Shown: positions 17,649 to 26,886 of the stretch, piece by piece
How positions within the stretch are numbered: the first letter of the stretch is position 1
How the letters are laid out: the number at the start of each line of letters is the position of its first letter
From: Prosthecochloris sp.
GTDB taxonomy: Bacteria; Bacteroidota; Chlorobiia; Chlorobiales; Chlorobiaceae
Direction: 5' to 3'
NCBI GenBank assembly: GCA_015482705.2
Contig: JADMLA020000043.1
Span: forward strand, 1 to 63,408
DNA: 63,408 nucleotides
Notes under the pieces: model-generated
The model's input: only the letters and a program-made list of their open reading frames with translations
What the model was told of the DNA's origin: nothing
Database searches by the model: none
Made by a program: the position numbers and the translations under genes

Positions 17649-18773
17649 TTACGACATCCAGAAGATAGCCCCCAATACCAATGCGGCAAGAAACAGCGTT
17701 TCGGCAACGATTATCGAAACCGGCTTCCAGCCCACATCAAAAAGAGCCTTGAGAGATGTTTTCATACCGAGAGCCGCTATAGCGGTCACCAGACACCAGC
17801 GCGACGTGTCGACAATGAACTGACGAATGGGTTCGGGTGTTATACCAGCACTGTTGACACCGACCAACAGAATGAAAAAAATGATGAAAGGCGGTAAAAA
17901 GACACCACCGGCAGTATTCCCTTCCGCCTTGTTGCGTGTATGAAAAATCAGCGAAAGAGTGAAAACCGCAGGCACCAACATGGCAACACGCAGAAGCTTG
18001 ATAAAGGTAGCGGTATCTCCGGTTTTGTCTGAAACGGAATAACCGGCACCGACCACCTGAGCAACATCATGAATGGTTCCGCCAAGGAAAATACCGGCCG
18101 CGTTGTGATCGAGACCGAACTGTTCTACGATCAAGGGATAGAAAATCATTGCAACGGTACTGAGAGCGGTAACGCTGATCACGGTAAAAATGGTGTTTCG
18201 TTCACTGTACTCATCTTTTGGAAGGATTGCCGAAATAGCCAGTGCCGCCGAAGCCCCGCAAATGCCTACACTTCCTCCCGTCAGCACTCCGAACCGTTTT
18301 CCTCGCCCCATGATTTTTGAAAGTGCGAGCCCAAAGAGTATCGTCAGCATGACAGAAACAACGACTACAGCCATCGGCCCCGCACCAAGAGATAAAATCT
18401 GTTCGAGGGTTATCCTCATACCGAGCAGTGCAACCCCGACTCTCAGAATGGTTTTGGATGCAAACTGAATACCGGCAATAGCTTGTCCTCCTTCGGACAA
18501 AAAACGAAAAGCCATGCCGAGTAAAAGAGCGAACAGCATGGTTGGAGCTCCGTAGTGTTCGGAAAGAAAAGTGGCTGCAGCCGCAACGGTAACCGAAGCG
18601 ATAATACCTGGGAACAATTCATCGAAACGAACCTTGGCTGCCTTGGCATGACACTGGAAGCCACAGCGCTCAGCCTCGACAATGTGCTCCTTGGTTGGAA
18701 TTTCGGTATCTACCCTCTTTTGCTTGCCGTTGGCACTCATTTCAGATTTTTTTGGGGATTTTTTTGTTTTCAT
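17649..18773 (-). CDS. YeiH-family (UPF0324) putative sulfate/sulfur-anion exporter
   Basis: A 374-residue protein with a charged, Lys-rich N-terminus of about 45 residues and roughly ten transmembrane helices. Family motifs include a LSEHYGAPTMLFALLLGMA stretch, a GVLTGGSVGICGASAA loop near the middle and GTIHDVAQVVGAGYSVS. The family is annotated as putative sulfate exporters without firm biochemistry. I chose the ATG preceded by AGGAGGTCAG; a longer reading adds 29 residues without support. Its position upstream of tusA and dsr suggests disposal of sulfate or sulfite made by sulfur oxidation, as inference. Confidence 0.85.
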   Translation of the reverse strand: MKTKKSPKKSEMSANGKQKRVDTEIPTKEHIVEAERCGFQCHAKAAKVRFDELFPGIIASVTVAAAATFLSEHYGAPTMLFALLLGMAFRFLSEGGQAIAGIQFASKTILRVGVALLGMRITLEQILSLGAGPMAVVVVSVMLTILFGLALSKIMGRGKRFGVLTGGSVGICGASAALAISAILPKDEYSERNTIFTVISVTALSTVAMIFYPLIVEQFGLDHNAAGIFLGGTIHDVAQVVGAGYSVSDKTGDTATFIKLLRVAMLVPAVFTLSLIFHTRNKAEGNTAGGVFLPPFIIFFILLVGVNSAGITPEPIRQFIVDTSRWCLVTAIAALGMKTSLKALFDVGWKPVSIIVAETLFLAALVLGAIFWMS

Positions 18774-18913
18774 CTGACCTCCTCGAGCCTCAAAGGCTAT
18801 CAAAGATCCTGACGAAGATAAGAAAAGAAAAACCCTGGTCCTATTCGAAACAAGCAGCAAACCGCTTTTTCATATACTGAACTTTTACTTGTGTCCCCAC
18901 CAGATCCTCTATC

Positions 18914-19390
18914 CTACCGTTCTTTTCTCGCCGGATCCATCTGATCAGGACGCAATGACGCTGTAAAATAACTATCGGCATCATCCTCATCGACGGCCTG
19001 GCCTTCGCTGTTCTCCAGAGGTTCTTCATAATCGTTCCATCCTCTCAATCCTGTGCGTAGAGAAACCACATCTTCGTACCCAAGCACCTGCATTGAATGA
19101 GCCGCAAGGACACTGCGATGACCTGAACGGCAGACAATGACAACTTCCCGATTACGGGCATTCACCAGCTCGGGCTCCGTCTCTTCGTAATCCCACTCAC
19201 AGGCAGATTCGAGAATGCCTCTCGGAATGTTTATGGAACCCGGAATGTGCATCGCATCGAACTCATATGGCTCACGAACATCGATGACAAGAAGGTCCGG
19301 ATTAACGTTCATTCGCTCGACCAGATCCCAGGGCATAATTTCCTGAACATCGGAAAGACAATTTCGTATCAGCTCTATAAAACGCACCAT
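18914..19390 (-). CDS. Rhodanese-domain sulfurtransferase
   Basis: About 158 residues with a single rhodanese domain (residues about 25-125). It has the entry motif LLVIDVREPYEFDAMHIPGS, then the active loop VIVCRSGHRS with the catalytic Cys, and a C-terminal GLRGWNDYEEP. A 35-residue acidic tail follows. A GTG 42 bases upstream could add 14 residues; neither start has a good ribosome site. It probably passes sulfane sulfur to TusA. Confidence 0.87.
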   Translation of the reverse strand: MVRFIELIRNCLSDVQEIMPWDLVERMNVNPDLLVIDVREPYEFDAMHIPGSINIPRGILESACEWDYEETEPELVNARNREVVIVCRSGHRSVLAAHSMQVLGYEDVVSLRTGLRGWNDYEEPLENSEGQAVDEDDADSYFTASLRPDQMDPARKER

Positions 19391-19513
19391 AACATGTATT
19401 TTTACGTATTGATGAAAGCAGGCCGAACGCACACATCGTCAATGATCGCCGCATTCAACCCATCCTTTTGGAACACAGGCAAAGAGCACCCTACCCATGT
19501 TTTGTTACAACAC

Positions 19514-20719
19514 TCATTTCCCATTCACGCTTCCCCAAACAGCAAATACAGGATCGGAAAACGCAGTTCGAGTTCCATACCGATCACCGGATGACCTGAG
19601 ATATCCTCGCACCGTTTCGGTATGGAGGTTTTCAAAACGACCTGTTGTAAGAAAAAAATCGAGGACAAGACCCATGCGTTCGAACCCATGCAGCTCGGAC
19701 CACGGCAAAATCTGCTTACCGGGAAACCACCGATCTGAAAACGTTACGACACACAATCCTCCCTGCCTTACAATCCGACCGATGTCTTCGAAGACTTCAA
19801 GCGGCCGGACCAGGTATTCAACCGATGCCGTACAGATAACAGCATCGAACTCATTGTCGGCAAACGGCAATGACGGACTTTCGTTCAGATCATGGACAAC
19901 ATATCTGCATAACCTTTCGTTCGCTGCAAGCTCCTCTTCATTCATACCAAGCCCGACGACCTCACATTGCTCGAGCTCATCCGGAAGATGTGATACCCAA
20001 CTGCTCATCAGGTCGAGTATCTTTGAGCCGGCAACAAGCGTTCGCGAATAGATTTCACCGATGTGGTTCAGTGCCGTCACGTCGAGATGATCGATGAATC
20101 TCGGAATACTGTAAAATATTCCGTCGGCACTCTCGTTCTGCCTTCTGAACGGATATTCAGAATAAAAATCCGTGCCGATTCCAGGATAAGGCACCTGCAT
20201 TCCAGGACCATCCGATGTAACCGCTTCCGAAATATCATGGCACATTCCCCCGCGTTCTTCGAATGCTTCTCTCTTTTCGACACATGTTGCCTCCAAAGAA
20301 ACAGGATATTGAGCGAGAGGATGGCTGGTATCGGCAATCAACGTTTCATTTTCAATACCGATGACTCGGAACGGATTCATGTTACCGCGAAAACAACCGA
20401 AAGCCGTCCAGGCAAATCCTTGCGGATAAAACCGCCCGATTTTTGGCAAAAGTGTGTGGTATTCCTGTTGATGTTCAAAGCACTTTTCCTTGAACCGTAC
20501 GATTCCATCCGTTGCCGAAGGTACAACCAGTCTACCGGCAGAAAAGCTTTCTCTGCAACGCCCACCCGGATGGAGAGCCTCAACTGCCTCTCCCATTCTG
20601 CCTGGAAATATGTCCCTCCAGAAATTGACTCTGGAAACCAACCGCCGTTCACGGTGAACGGCACATTCACTCTCCCAAATCAAAGAAAACTCGATGGAAG
20701 CTCCACTTGATTTTCGCAT
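19514..20719 (-). CDS. FKBP/SlyD-like domain fused to a class I SAM methyltransferase
   Basis: A 401-residue protein. Residues about 225-345 are a class I methyltransferase core: SKILDLMSSWVSHLP as a diverged motif I (lacking the usual GxGxG), VVGLGMNEEELAAN, and FDAVICTASVEYL (motif IV/post-IV). Residues about 85-150 carry the SlyD-type FKBP pattern ending in ADTSHPLAQYPVSLEATCVEKREA, equivalent to the family's D-NHPLAG strand. The substrate is unknown. AAGGGAA precedes the ATG. It is divergent from the psr-like operon and lies upstream of the rhodanese gene on the same strand. Confidence 0.65.
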   Translation of the reverse strand: MRKSSGASIEFSLIWESECAVHRERRLVSRVNFWRDIFPGRMGEAVEALHPGGRCRESFSAGRLVVPSATDGIVRFKEKCFEHQQEYHTLLPKIGRFYPQGFAWTAFGCFRGNMNPFRVIGIENETLIADTSHPLAQYPVSLEATCVEKREAFEERGGMCHDISEAVTSDGPGMQVPYPGIGTDFYSEYPFRRQNESADGIFYSIPRFIDHLDVTALNHIGEIYSRTLVAGSKILDLMSSWVSHLPDELEQCEVVGLGMNEEELAANERLCRYVVHDLNESPSLPFADNEFDAVICTASVEYLVRPLEVFEDIGRIVRQGGLCVVTFSDRWFPGKQILPWSELHGFERMGLVLDFFLTTGRFENLHTETVRGYLRSSGDRYGTRTAFSDPVFAVWGSVNGK

Positions 20720-20865
20720 ATCATTCCCTTTCAGTCACCTTGTATTCCTTGGTCATTTTTCTTTCCATCAAAAAAAATTTTAACCAAAACATACTTTTTT
20801 AGCCATAAAAACACCAAAATCGAATTTTTTTCGTGCAACAGAAACCCATTCTACGTATGCAATAG

Positions 20866-20893
20866 TTGACATTTAACTAACAATTGTGATAAC
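20866..20893 (+). promoter_or_regulatory. Possible promoter of the polysulfide-reductase-like operon
   Basis: TTGACA, a 16-base spacer, then GATAAC, about 60 bases before the catalytic-subunit ATG. The -35 is consensus and the -10 is partial. It sits in a 230-base AT-rich divergent gap. Confidence 0.35.
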
Positions 20894-20953
20894 TTGTTTC
20901 TTCGATGGCGGTGCCTCAGCTGCACGATAATTCGCAACCATCACAATCCAGGT

Positions 20954-23764
20954 ATGAAAAACAAAATAACGAGGCGCCAGTTCCTTAAGGCAACGGGCGT
21001 TCTGGGCGGCATGGCCATACTGCGACCAATATGGGATTCCGGCCGGCAAACAGCAGGTGTTCATGCCCAGTCTTCTTCTGGAGAAGTTGTATGGATTCCG
21101 AGTATTTGTAACTTCTGTTCTTCCTTTTGCGACATCAATGTCGCTGTAAAAACCGTCAATGGACGCAAACGTGCAGTCAAAATCGAGGGGAACCCGAACA
21201 GTCCGCTCAATCAGGGCAAAATCTGTGCACGTGGTCAGGCAGGGCTTCGACAGCTTTACGATCCGGACCGTATCAAGGAACCTCTGATCAGGGTAGAAGG
21301 AAGTAAACGGGGTGACTGGAACTTCCGCGTTGCCACATGGGAAGAAGCGTACGATTACATCGCATCACGTTTCAAAAAAATCAATCCGTGGGAAATCGCT
21401 ATGGTTGGAGGATGGACCGCCTGTGTTTCCTACATGCACTTCAGCCTTCCTTTTGTCCGGACACTTCAAATCCCGAACATCATAGCATCACCGATGCAGC
21501 ACTGCGTCACGGCCGGACATCTCGGCACCGATCTGGTAACCGGCAACTTCAATGTTCATGATGAGATACTGGCCGACTTCGAAAATGCCCGCTACATTCT
21601 CTTCAGTCAAAACAACGCTTCTGTCGCCGCCATATCGACTGCACGAGCCGTACGGTTCGGTAAAGCCCGGAAAAACGGAGCGAAGGTCGTCTGTCTCGAC
21701 CCGCGGCAAAGCGAGCTTGCCTCCAAAGCAGATGAATGGATTGCCATCAAACCAGGGACGGATCACGCCTTTTTTCTGGCTATGATCCACACCATGCTTC
21801 GCAAAGAGCTTTTCGATGGTGAATTCCTTGCCAATCACACAAATGCCCCATTCCTCGTACTCGAAGACAAAAACGGCAACATCGAGTTGGCCACCGACAT
21901 GGGAAGCGATGGAAAACCCGGCTGTTATTACGTCTATGATGAAATCGGCAGAAAAGCGGTACCCGTTCCGGCATATACCAACACAAATCAGACAACAGCG
22001 AGTAAAAAGCCTATTGTTCCTGCTCTGATAGCGCCTGAAGATACCCTTTGGAACGGCAGACCGGTAACAACGGTTCTTGATATTTTCATCGAAAAAACCA
22101 GACGGTTCACCCCTGAATGGGCATCGACCATTACGGATATTCCCTCGGAAACTATTGAACGTGTTGCAACGGAATTCGCTGAAGCGCGACCTGCTCTGGT
22201 CGACCCGGGCTGGATGGGAGCCCGTTATCACCACGTCATCTCGCAACGCCGTATGCAGGCGATCGTTCAAACGCTCGTCGGCGGTATCGATAGCAAAGGT
22301 GGATGGCTGATGAACGGCGAGTACCGCCACAAGGCTGAAAACGCCTGGCATTCGAAACAACAAACTCCTGAAGAAGCCTCTCACGACGTTCCTCCAGTCA
22401 TGTTGCCCGGCATGGGATTCGCCGGTGGACTCATCGATATCTTTGCCAACCCCGCATCCTGGTCTCATGGCAAGCCCGCCCTGTCGTTTGCTTGGGCACA
22501 TGAACAGCAAAAACAGGGCAAGCCTTCGGCATTCCTTCCCGCAATGGCCGACAACGGGCTGCTCGAAGCTGTAAGAGGCGAGATGACCTGGAATGGAGAA
22601 CCGTACCGGATCAAGGCATTTTTCATGAACGCAGCCAATCCCCTCCGACATTATTTTCCTGCCGAACGCTGGAAGGAAATGCTTTCCAGCAACAACCTCG
22701 ACCTGGTTGTGACGGTCGATGTACTTCCATCCGACACGACCGCGTTCGCGGATGTCATTCTGCCGAACCATACCTATCTGGAAAGAAATGAACCGTTACT
22801 CTACCCTCTCGGACCCGATACAAACCTTGGGTTTGCAACCCGACTTCGAACTGTCGAACCTCTCTACAATACGCGAGACGCTGCAGACATTTTCTGCGAA
22901 ATAACCGACCGGATGGGCAAGCTGGAGGAATACATCGAGAGTATTGCCGAATATGTCGGGCTCGACAAAACAATGTTGAAAAAAGAGATTGCGGAAGCGA
23001 AAGCAGAAGGCAAACCGTATAACGAAGCATTTCTCAAAACCGCATATGCTGCTCTGGGTGATCTTGCTGAACAGGTTACCGGCAGAAAACTTACCGGTAG
23101 TGACGTAGAACGAACCATTCGGGAAAAAGGGCTGATCATACTTAAAAAAGCAGACAAACTGCTCGAGGAAGCAGCAATGCCGAGAAAAATTCCGCTGCCA
23201 ACCATGTCCGGCAGACTTGAACTGTTCAGCCCGATCCTTGCATCATTCACCCGTACTGCAGGCCCCCACCCATTGTGGAATCCTTTTTTGGATTATGTCC
23301 CGCTTACCGTTTCAGACGACGAGAAAAGAAAACCTCTCGATCCTGACGAATTTTACTTTACCTATGGAAAAATTCCGGTCGTGTCGCACGCTTCGACAAA
23401 CAACAACAATGCACTTCTTGCAGCCGTGACCAAACCCAAGGAAAACAGTTTTATCGGACTGTGGATCAATAAAAGAGTGGCGGAAAAGCTCGGTCTGGAT
23501 GAAGGAGAAGCTGTAGAGATTGAAAACCTGAGATACAACAAAAAAACCAGAGCCAGATTGTTCGTCACGGAAATGATCCGACCCGATACGGTGTTTCTAC
23601 CGTCTTCCTATGGAAGCGAAAATCCTAAACTCAGGATAGCCGCAGAAAAAGGCACTGCACTTAACGAACTGATGCCTTACAGCATCGAGCCACTTGCAGC
23701 ATCATTCATGTCTCAGGAATTTACGGTACGGATAAGGCCACTAAAACAAAAAAATCTTGCATGA
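20954..23764 (+). CDS. psrA: Periplasmic molybdopterin oxidoreductase, polysulfide-reductase-like catalytic subunit
   Basis: A 936-residue DMSO-reductase-family protein with a twin-arginine signal (TRRQFLKATGVLGG), so Tat-exported. A 4Fe-4S motif lies at Cys52/55/59/91 (CNFCSSFCDINV then CARG). A Cys in SPMQHCVTAGHLG (about residue 184) is the likely molybdenum ligand, as in Psr/Phs enzymes. A C-terminal MopB-binding domain begins near residue 800. It is longer than classical PsrA (roughly 760), with extra sequence around residues 290-370 and 640-740. Candidates are oxidation or reduction of polysulfide, thiosulfate or sulfite. The green sulfur bacterial PSRLC group is the closest concept; I cannot fix the substrate. 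The start is set by the Tat signal; the ribosome site is weak. Confidence 0.87.
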   Translation: MKNKITRRQFLKATGVLGGMAILRPIWDSGRQTAGVHAQSSSGEVVWIPSICNFCSSFCDINVAVKTVNGRKRAVKIEGNPNSPLNQGKICARGQAGLRQLYDPDRIKEPLIRVEGSKRGDWNFRVATWEEAYDYIASRFKKINPWEIAMVGGWTACVSYMHFSLPFVRTLQIPNIIASPMQHCVTAGHLGTDLVTGNFNVHDEILADFENARYILFSQNNASVAAISTARAVRFGKARKNGAKVVCLDPRQSELASKADEWIAIKPGTDHAFFLAMIHTMLRKELFDGEFLANHTNAPFLVLEDKNGNIELATDMGSDGKPGCYYVYDEIGRKAVPVPAYTNTNQTTASKKPIVPALIAPEDTLWNGRPVTTVLDIFIEKTRRFTPEWASTITDIPSETIERVATEFAEARPALVDPGWMGARYHHVISQRRMQAIVQTLVGGIDSKGGWLMNGEYRHKAENAWHSKQQTPEEASHDVPPVMLPGMGFAGGLIDIFANPASWSHGKPALSFAWAHEQQKQGKPSAFLPAMADNGLLEAVRGEMTWNGEPYRIKAFFMNAANPLRHYFPAERWKEMLSSNNLDLVVTVDVLPSDTTAFADVILPNHTYLERNEPLLYPLGPDTNLGFATRLRTVEPLYNTRDAADIFCEITDRMGKLEEYIESIAEYVGLDKTMLKKEIAEAKAEGKPYNEAFLKTAYAALGDLAEQVTGRKLTGSDVERTIREKGLIILKKADKLLEEAAMPRKIPLPTMSGRLELFSPILASFTRTAGPHPLWNPFLDYVPLTVSDDEKRKPLDPDEFYFTYGKIPVVSHASTNNNNALLAAVTKPKENSFIGLWINKRVAEKLGLDEGEAVEIENLRYNKKTRARLFVTEMIRPDTVFLPSSYGSENPKLRIAAEKGTALNELMPYSIEPLAASFMSQEFTVRIRPLKQKNLA

Positions 23765-23767
23765 CCC

Positions 23768-24367
23768 ATGGCACGTTATGGAATGGTAATGGATATGCGC
23801 CTGTGCGTCGGCTGTCAGGCTTGTATGGCTGCATGCTCGATGGAAAACCAAACCCCTTACTGGAACGGGAAATTCCGCACTCATGTCGAAGATATCGAAC
23901 ACGGTCTCTATCCGAACGTTCACAGGGAGCTTTTGCCGAGACTTTGTATGCACTGCGACAACACCCCCTGTCTTTCAGCCTGTCCCTCCGGGGCGACCTA
24001 CCGGACGGAAGACGGTATCATAAGGATCGACTACAACCGTTGTATGGGATGTTACGCCTGTTCGATCGCCTGTCCGTATGACGCCCGCTATCCCTATGAC
24101 CGTGATGATGTCAAAACAGCGGAAAAGCTTTACGACGATGATCTCTCTCACCAGGTACCACATGTTGATAAATGCAGTTTTTGCGAACATCGTGTTCTCG
24201 AGGGACTGACTCCGGGATGCGCAGGTACCTGCCCTACAAATGCAAGAGTATTCGGAGACCTCGATGATCCTGAAAGTGAGGTTCACAAGCTTTCAAAAAC
24301 CGGAAAAGCCAAACCGCTTCGTCCGGAACTCGGGACATCACCGAAGGTATTTTATATCCCGTCCTAA
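23768..24367 (+). CDS. psrB: Iron-sulfur electron-transfer subunit, PsrB-like
   Basis: A 199-residue ferredoxin-type protein with four cysteine groups: CVGCQACMAACSMEN, CMHCDNTPCLSACPSG, CMGCYACSIACPYDAR and CSFCEHRVLEGLTPGCAGTCPT. It would bind four 4Fe-4S clusters and connect the catalytic subunit to the membrane subunit. It has no signal sequence, so it is exported bound to the Tat-carrying catalytic subunit. It starts 3 bases after the psrA-like stop. Confidence 0.93.
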   Translation: MARYGMVMDMRLCVGCQACMAACSMENQTPYWNGKFRTHVEDIEHGLYPNVHRELLPRLCMHCDNTPCLSACPSGATYRTEDGIIRIDYNRCMGCYACSIACPYDARYPYDRDDVKTAEKLYDDDLSHQVPHVDKCSFCEHRVLEGLTPGCAGTCPTNARVFGDLDDPESEVHKLSKTGKAKPLRPELGTSPKVFYIPS

Positions 24368-24438
24368 ACGGGTATAGAAAGTTGAACGTAGTAGAACTCG
24401 GTCCTGTAAGCCATTATAACATTGAAGATTGAAAGCTC

Positions 24439-25353
24439 ATGTCTTTTGTACATCAGGATGTCTGGCACTGGCAGATCGCCATGTACCTTTTTCTCGGCGG
24501 ACTTGGCGGAGCGACGGTTGCGATCGGAGCGATGCTGCACATGTTTGAACGTTGCGACCGGAAAATCATTTCAGCTGCCGTTGTTGCCGCTATAGGCTTC
24601 ATGATCTTGGGGACCCTCTTTCTACTGGGAGACATGCTTCAGCCACTCAAAGCTGTTTATGCCTTGACCAATCCCCGTTCATGGATCTTCTGGGGCGTTG
24701 TGTTCATCAATCTTTACTTTCTTGCGGCAACTGCTTATGTCATCCCGCTTTTGAGAAGCTGGCCCGGGCTCGTACCCCTGGTAAACAAAATCCCTGTCCC
24801 GATTCTCACCCTGCTGGAACGCTACAACCAAATGGCTGCACTCGGAGGAGCAACGGCCGGATTCCTGGTGGCAATCTACACCGGGCTCCTCATCTCTTCG
24901 GCACCGGCTATTTCATTCTGGAATACCCCTGCACTGCCGTTGCTGTTCGTTATCTCCGCATTTTCAACCGGAACGGCGTTTCTGCTCCTGCTTTTCACCT
25001 TTTCCAGAGAAGAAGGCTCATCGACCATTGTCCAAAAGCTCGAGCAACTCGACGCCGCCCTGATAGTCACTGAACTGATCATCCTCGGTGCCTACTTCAA
25101 CTTCGCATTCTTTTTGCCGACCGGAGCGAGGGAATCCGCGGCAATTCTTTTCGAAACCCCTATGTTCGTCATCGGTTTTCTGGGCTTCGGTCTCATCATT
25201 CCGTTGCTGATAGAAACATACAGCATCTTCTTCGCACACCACACCAGAGGCGCTGCTACGCGTATGGTTACCGCAGGATGCCTGGTGCTGGCTGGCGGCT
25301 TTCTCCTCAGATACTACGTGCTTCACGCCGGAGTATTCCAGTATCCATGGTAG
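24439..25353 (+). CDS. psrC: NrfD/PsrC-like quinone-interacting membrane anchor
   Basis: A 304-residue protein with eight predicted helices of the NrfD/PsrC family, beginning VWHWQIAMYLFLGGLGGATVA. It carries LLGDMLQPLKAVYALTNPRSW, the counterpart of the D-GRP loop near the quinone site. It anchors the PsrAB-like dimer and exchanges electrons with menaquinone. A 71-base gap separates it from the B subunit; its stop overlaps the chaperone start. Confidence 0.9.
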   Translation: MSFVHQDVWHWQIAMYLFLGGLGGATVAIGAMLHMFERCDRKIISAAVVAAIGFMILGTLFLLGDMLQPLKAVYALTNPRSWIFWGVVFINLYFLAATAYVIPLLRSWPGLVPLVNKIPVPILTLLERYNQMAALGGATAGFLVAIYTGLLISSAPAISFWNTPALPLLFVISAFSTGTAFLLLLFTFSREEGSSTIVQKLEQLDAALIVTELIILGAYFNFAFFLPTGARESAAILFETPMFVIGFLGFGLIIPLLIETYSIFFAHHTRGAATRMVTAGCLVLAGGFLLRYYVLHAGVFQYPW

Positions 25354-25943
25354 CAGCAATCAAACAGCGAGCCTCAACAGTGAAAACCGTCTTGGAAAAC
25401 AAGGCACGCATACTGCGTTTTCTGAGTCACTGTTTCGCCTACCCCAACAGTGCATTCCTGCCAAACCTTCAGACCCAACTTCAGAACATTGCCACGAAAA
25501 AGGATAAAGCCGGATTCGATTCACTCTTACAACTGTTCGAGCGGGAAAACAGCGAGCAGCTCCAGGGCGAATACACCAGACTCTTCATCACCGGATATCC
25601 CAGTACCCCATGCCCACCCTACGAATCGGTCTTCCGGGAAGGCACAATGCTCGGTTCTAACAGCAGAAAAGTCGATCACCTCTACCGGGAATGGGGCATG
25701 ACCTCAGACCCCGACCTTTTGGACCATATCTCGACCGAGCTCGAATTTCTGGCGTTTCTCGCTTCTGCAGCAACCCTTGACGAAACCCGCAACAATGCGA
25801 ACGAGACATATCATTCGTTTTTCCATGATCACGTACAACAATGGATACCGGACTTTTCCGAAAAGCTGCACGACAATACAAAATCGCCTGCCTACAGGAA
25901 ACTTGCAGCCCTCCTTCCGACATCCATCCCTCCTGCCGTGTAA
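25347..25943 (+). CDS. TorD/DmsD-family molybdoenzyme chaperone
   Basis: A 198-residue helical protein with the TorD-type core: ILRFLSHCFAYPNSAFL at the start, EYTRLFITGYPSTPCPPYESVFRE in the middle and DHISTELEFLAFLASA later. These chaperones guide cofactor insertion and Tat proofreading of the cognate catalytic subunit. I chose the ATG (MVAAIKQRAS) that overlaps the last codons of the membrane-anchor gene by 7 bases; longer frames lie inside that gene. It is the last gene of this operon. Confidence 0.88.
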   Translation: MVAAIKQRASTVKTVLENKARILRFLSHCFAYPNSAFLPNLQTQLQNIATKKDKAGFDSLLQLFERENSEQLQGEYTRLFITGYPSTPCPPYESVFREGTMLGSNSRKVDHLYREWGMTSDPDLLDHISTELEFLAFLASAATLDETRNNANETYHSFFHDHVQQWIPDFSEKLHDNTKSPAYRKLAALLPTSIPPAV

Positions 25944-26065
25944 AAGATCTTTTTTTCCCTCTTTTTGTATTAACGCGACAAAGTGTATATAGATAATGAT
26001 CGAAAGGAGCCAGGCTCACGAATCTTAATCGTGAACAGGAATGGAATCATGAGGATAACACCACT

Positions 26066-26779
26066 ATGCAATTAGCCGTCAATATCGACCATATAGCGAC
26101 ACTGCGAAACGCACGGAACGAACAGCAACCCGATCCGGTAACCGCAGCTGTTATCGCGGAACTCGCCGGTGCATCAGGCATCGTCTGCCATTTGCGCGAA
26201 GACCGGCGCCATATAAAGGACCGAGACCTCGAAAGATTGAGGGAAGCTGTCACAACCAAACTCGATCTCGAGATGGCAATGACCGAAGAAATGCAACAGA
26301 TCGCCATTAAGACAAAACCCGAACTGATCACACTGGTGCCGGAAAAACGTCAGGAGCTGACCACTGAAGGAGGTTTTGACATCACAGGTCACTATGAAAA
26401 AATGGTTGAATTCATCAAACCGGTTCAGGATGCCGGTATCGAGGTAAGTTTGTTCATCGAGCCCGAAAAGGAAGCTGTCCGGCTCGCTGCAAAAGCAGGA
26501 GCGGATCTGGTTGAACTGCATACAGGACCTTATTCCCTGAAAAAAACGAGCCACGAGCTCGAAGCGGAAATCCACCGGATAACAACTGCAGCAACATTCG
26601 CTCGCGAGTCTGGCCTTCGCGTTGTCGCAGGCCATGGCTTGAATTATTACAACATTACACCATTCAAAGCAATCAAGGAAATTGAAGAGGTCAGCATCGG
26701 GCATGCACTCATCGCACGCGCTTCACTGACAGGAATGGAAGCTGCGGTAAAGGAGATGCTGCGCCTTATCGATGCATAA
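26066..26779 (+). CDS. pdxJ: Pyridoxine 5'-phosphate synthase
   Basis: A 237-residue TIM-barrel enzyme of vitamin B6 synthesis that condenses 1-deoxyxylulose 5-phosphate with 3-amino-2-oxopropyl phosphate. Motifs: NIDHIATLRNARNEQQPDPV at the start, CHLREDRRHIKDRDLERL (His/Arg active residues), ELHTGPYSL and VVAGHGLNYYN. Length is typical. The 122 bases upstream hold a T-rich stretch and no gene. Confidence 0.95.
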   Translation: MQLAVNIDHIATLRNARNEQQPDPVTAAVIAELAGASGIVCHLREDRRHIKDRDLERLREAVTTKLDLEMAMTEEMQQIAIKTKPELITLVPEKRQELTTEGGFDITGHYEKMVEFIKPVQDAGIEVSLFIEPEKEAVRLAAKAGADLVELHTGPYSLKKTSHELEAEIHRITTAATFARESGLRVVAGHGLNYYNITPFKAIKEIEEVSIGHALIARASLTGMEAAVKEMLRLIDA

Positions 26780-26886
26780 GCAACCTCTGACAATCTGTCG
26801 CTTGAACAACCCTGCACTTGGAGGAAACAGAATGGAGAGCAGGAAAAGCAACGAGTGAAGAGTATATAAAAGAACTACAATGAAAA

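Noticed and set aside
26832..26858. Eight-codon frame (MESRKSNE) after a strong GGAGGAAACAGA site upstream of rdgB
   Set aside because: Too short to judge; it may be a relic start or a minimal leader, but there is no attenuator structure around it.
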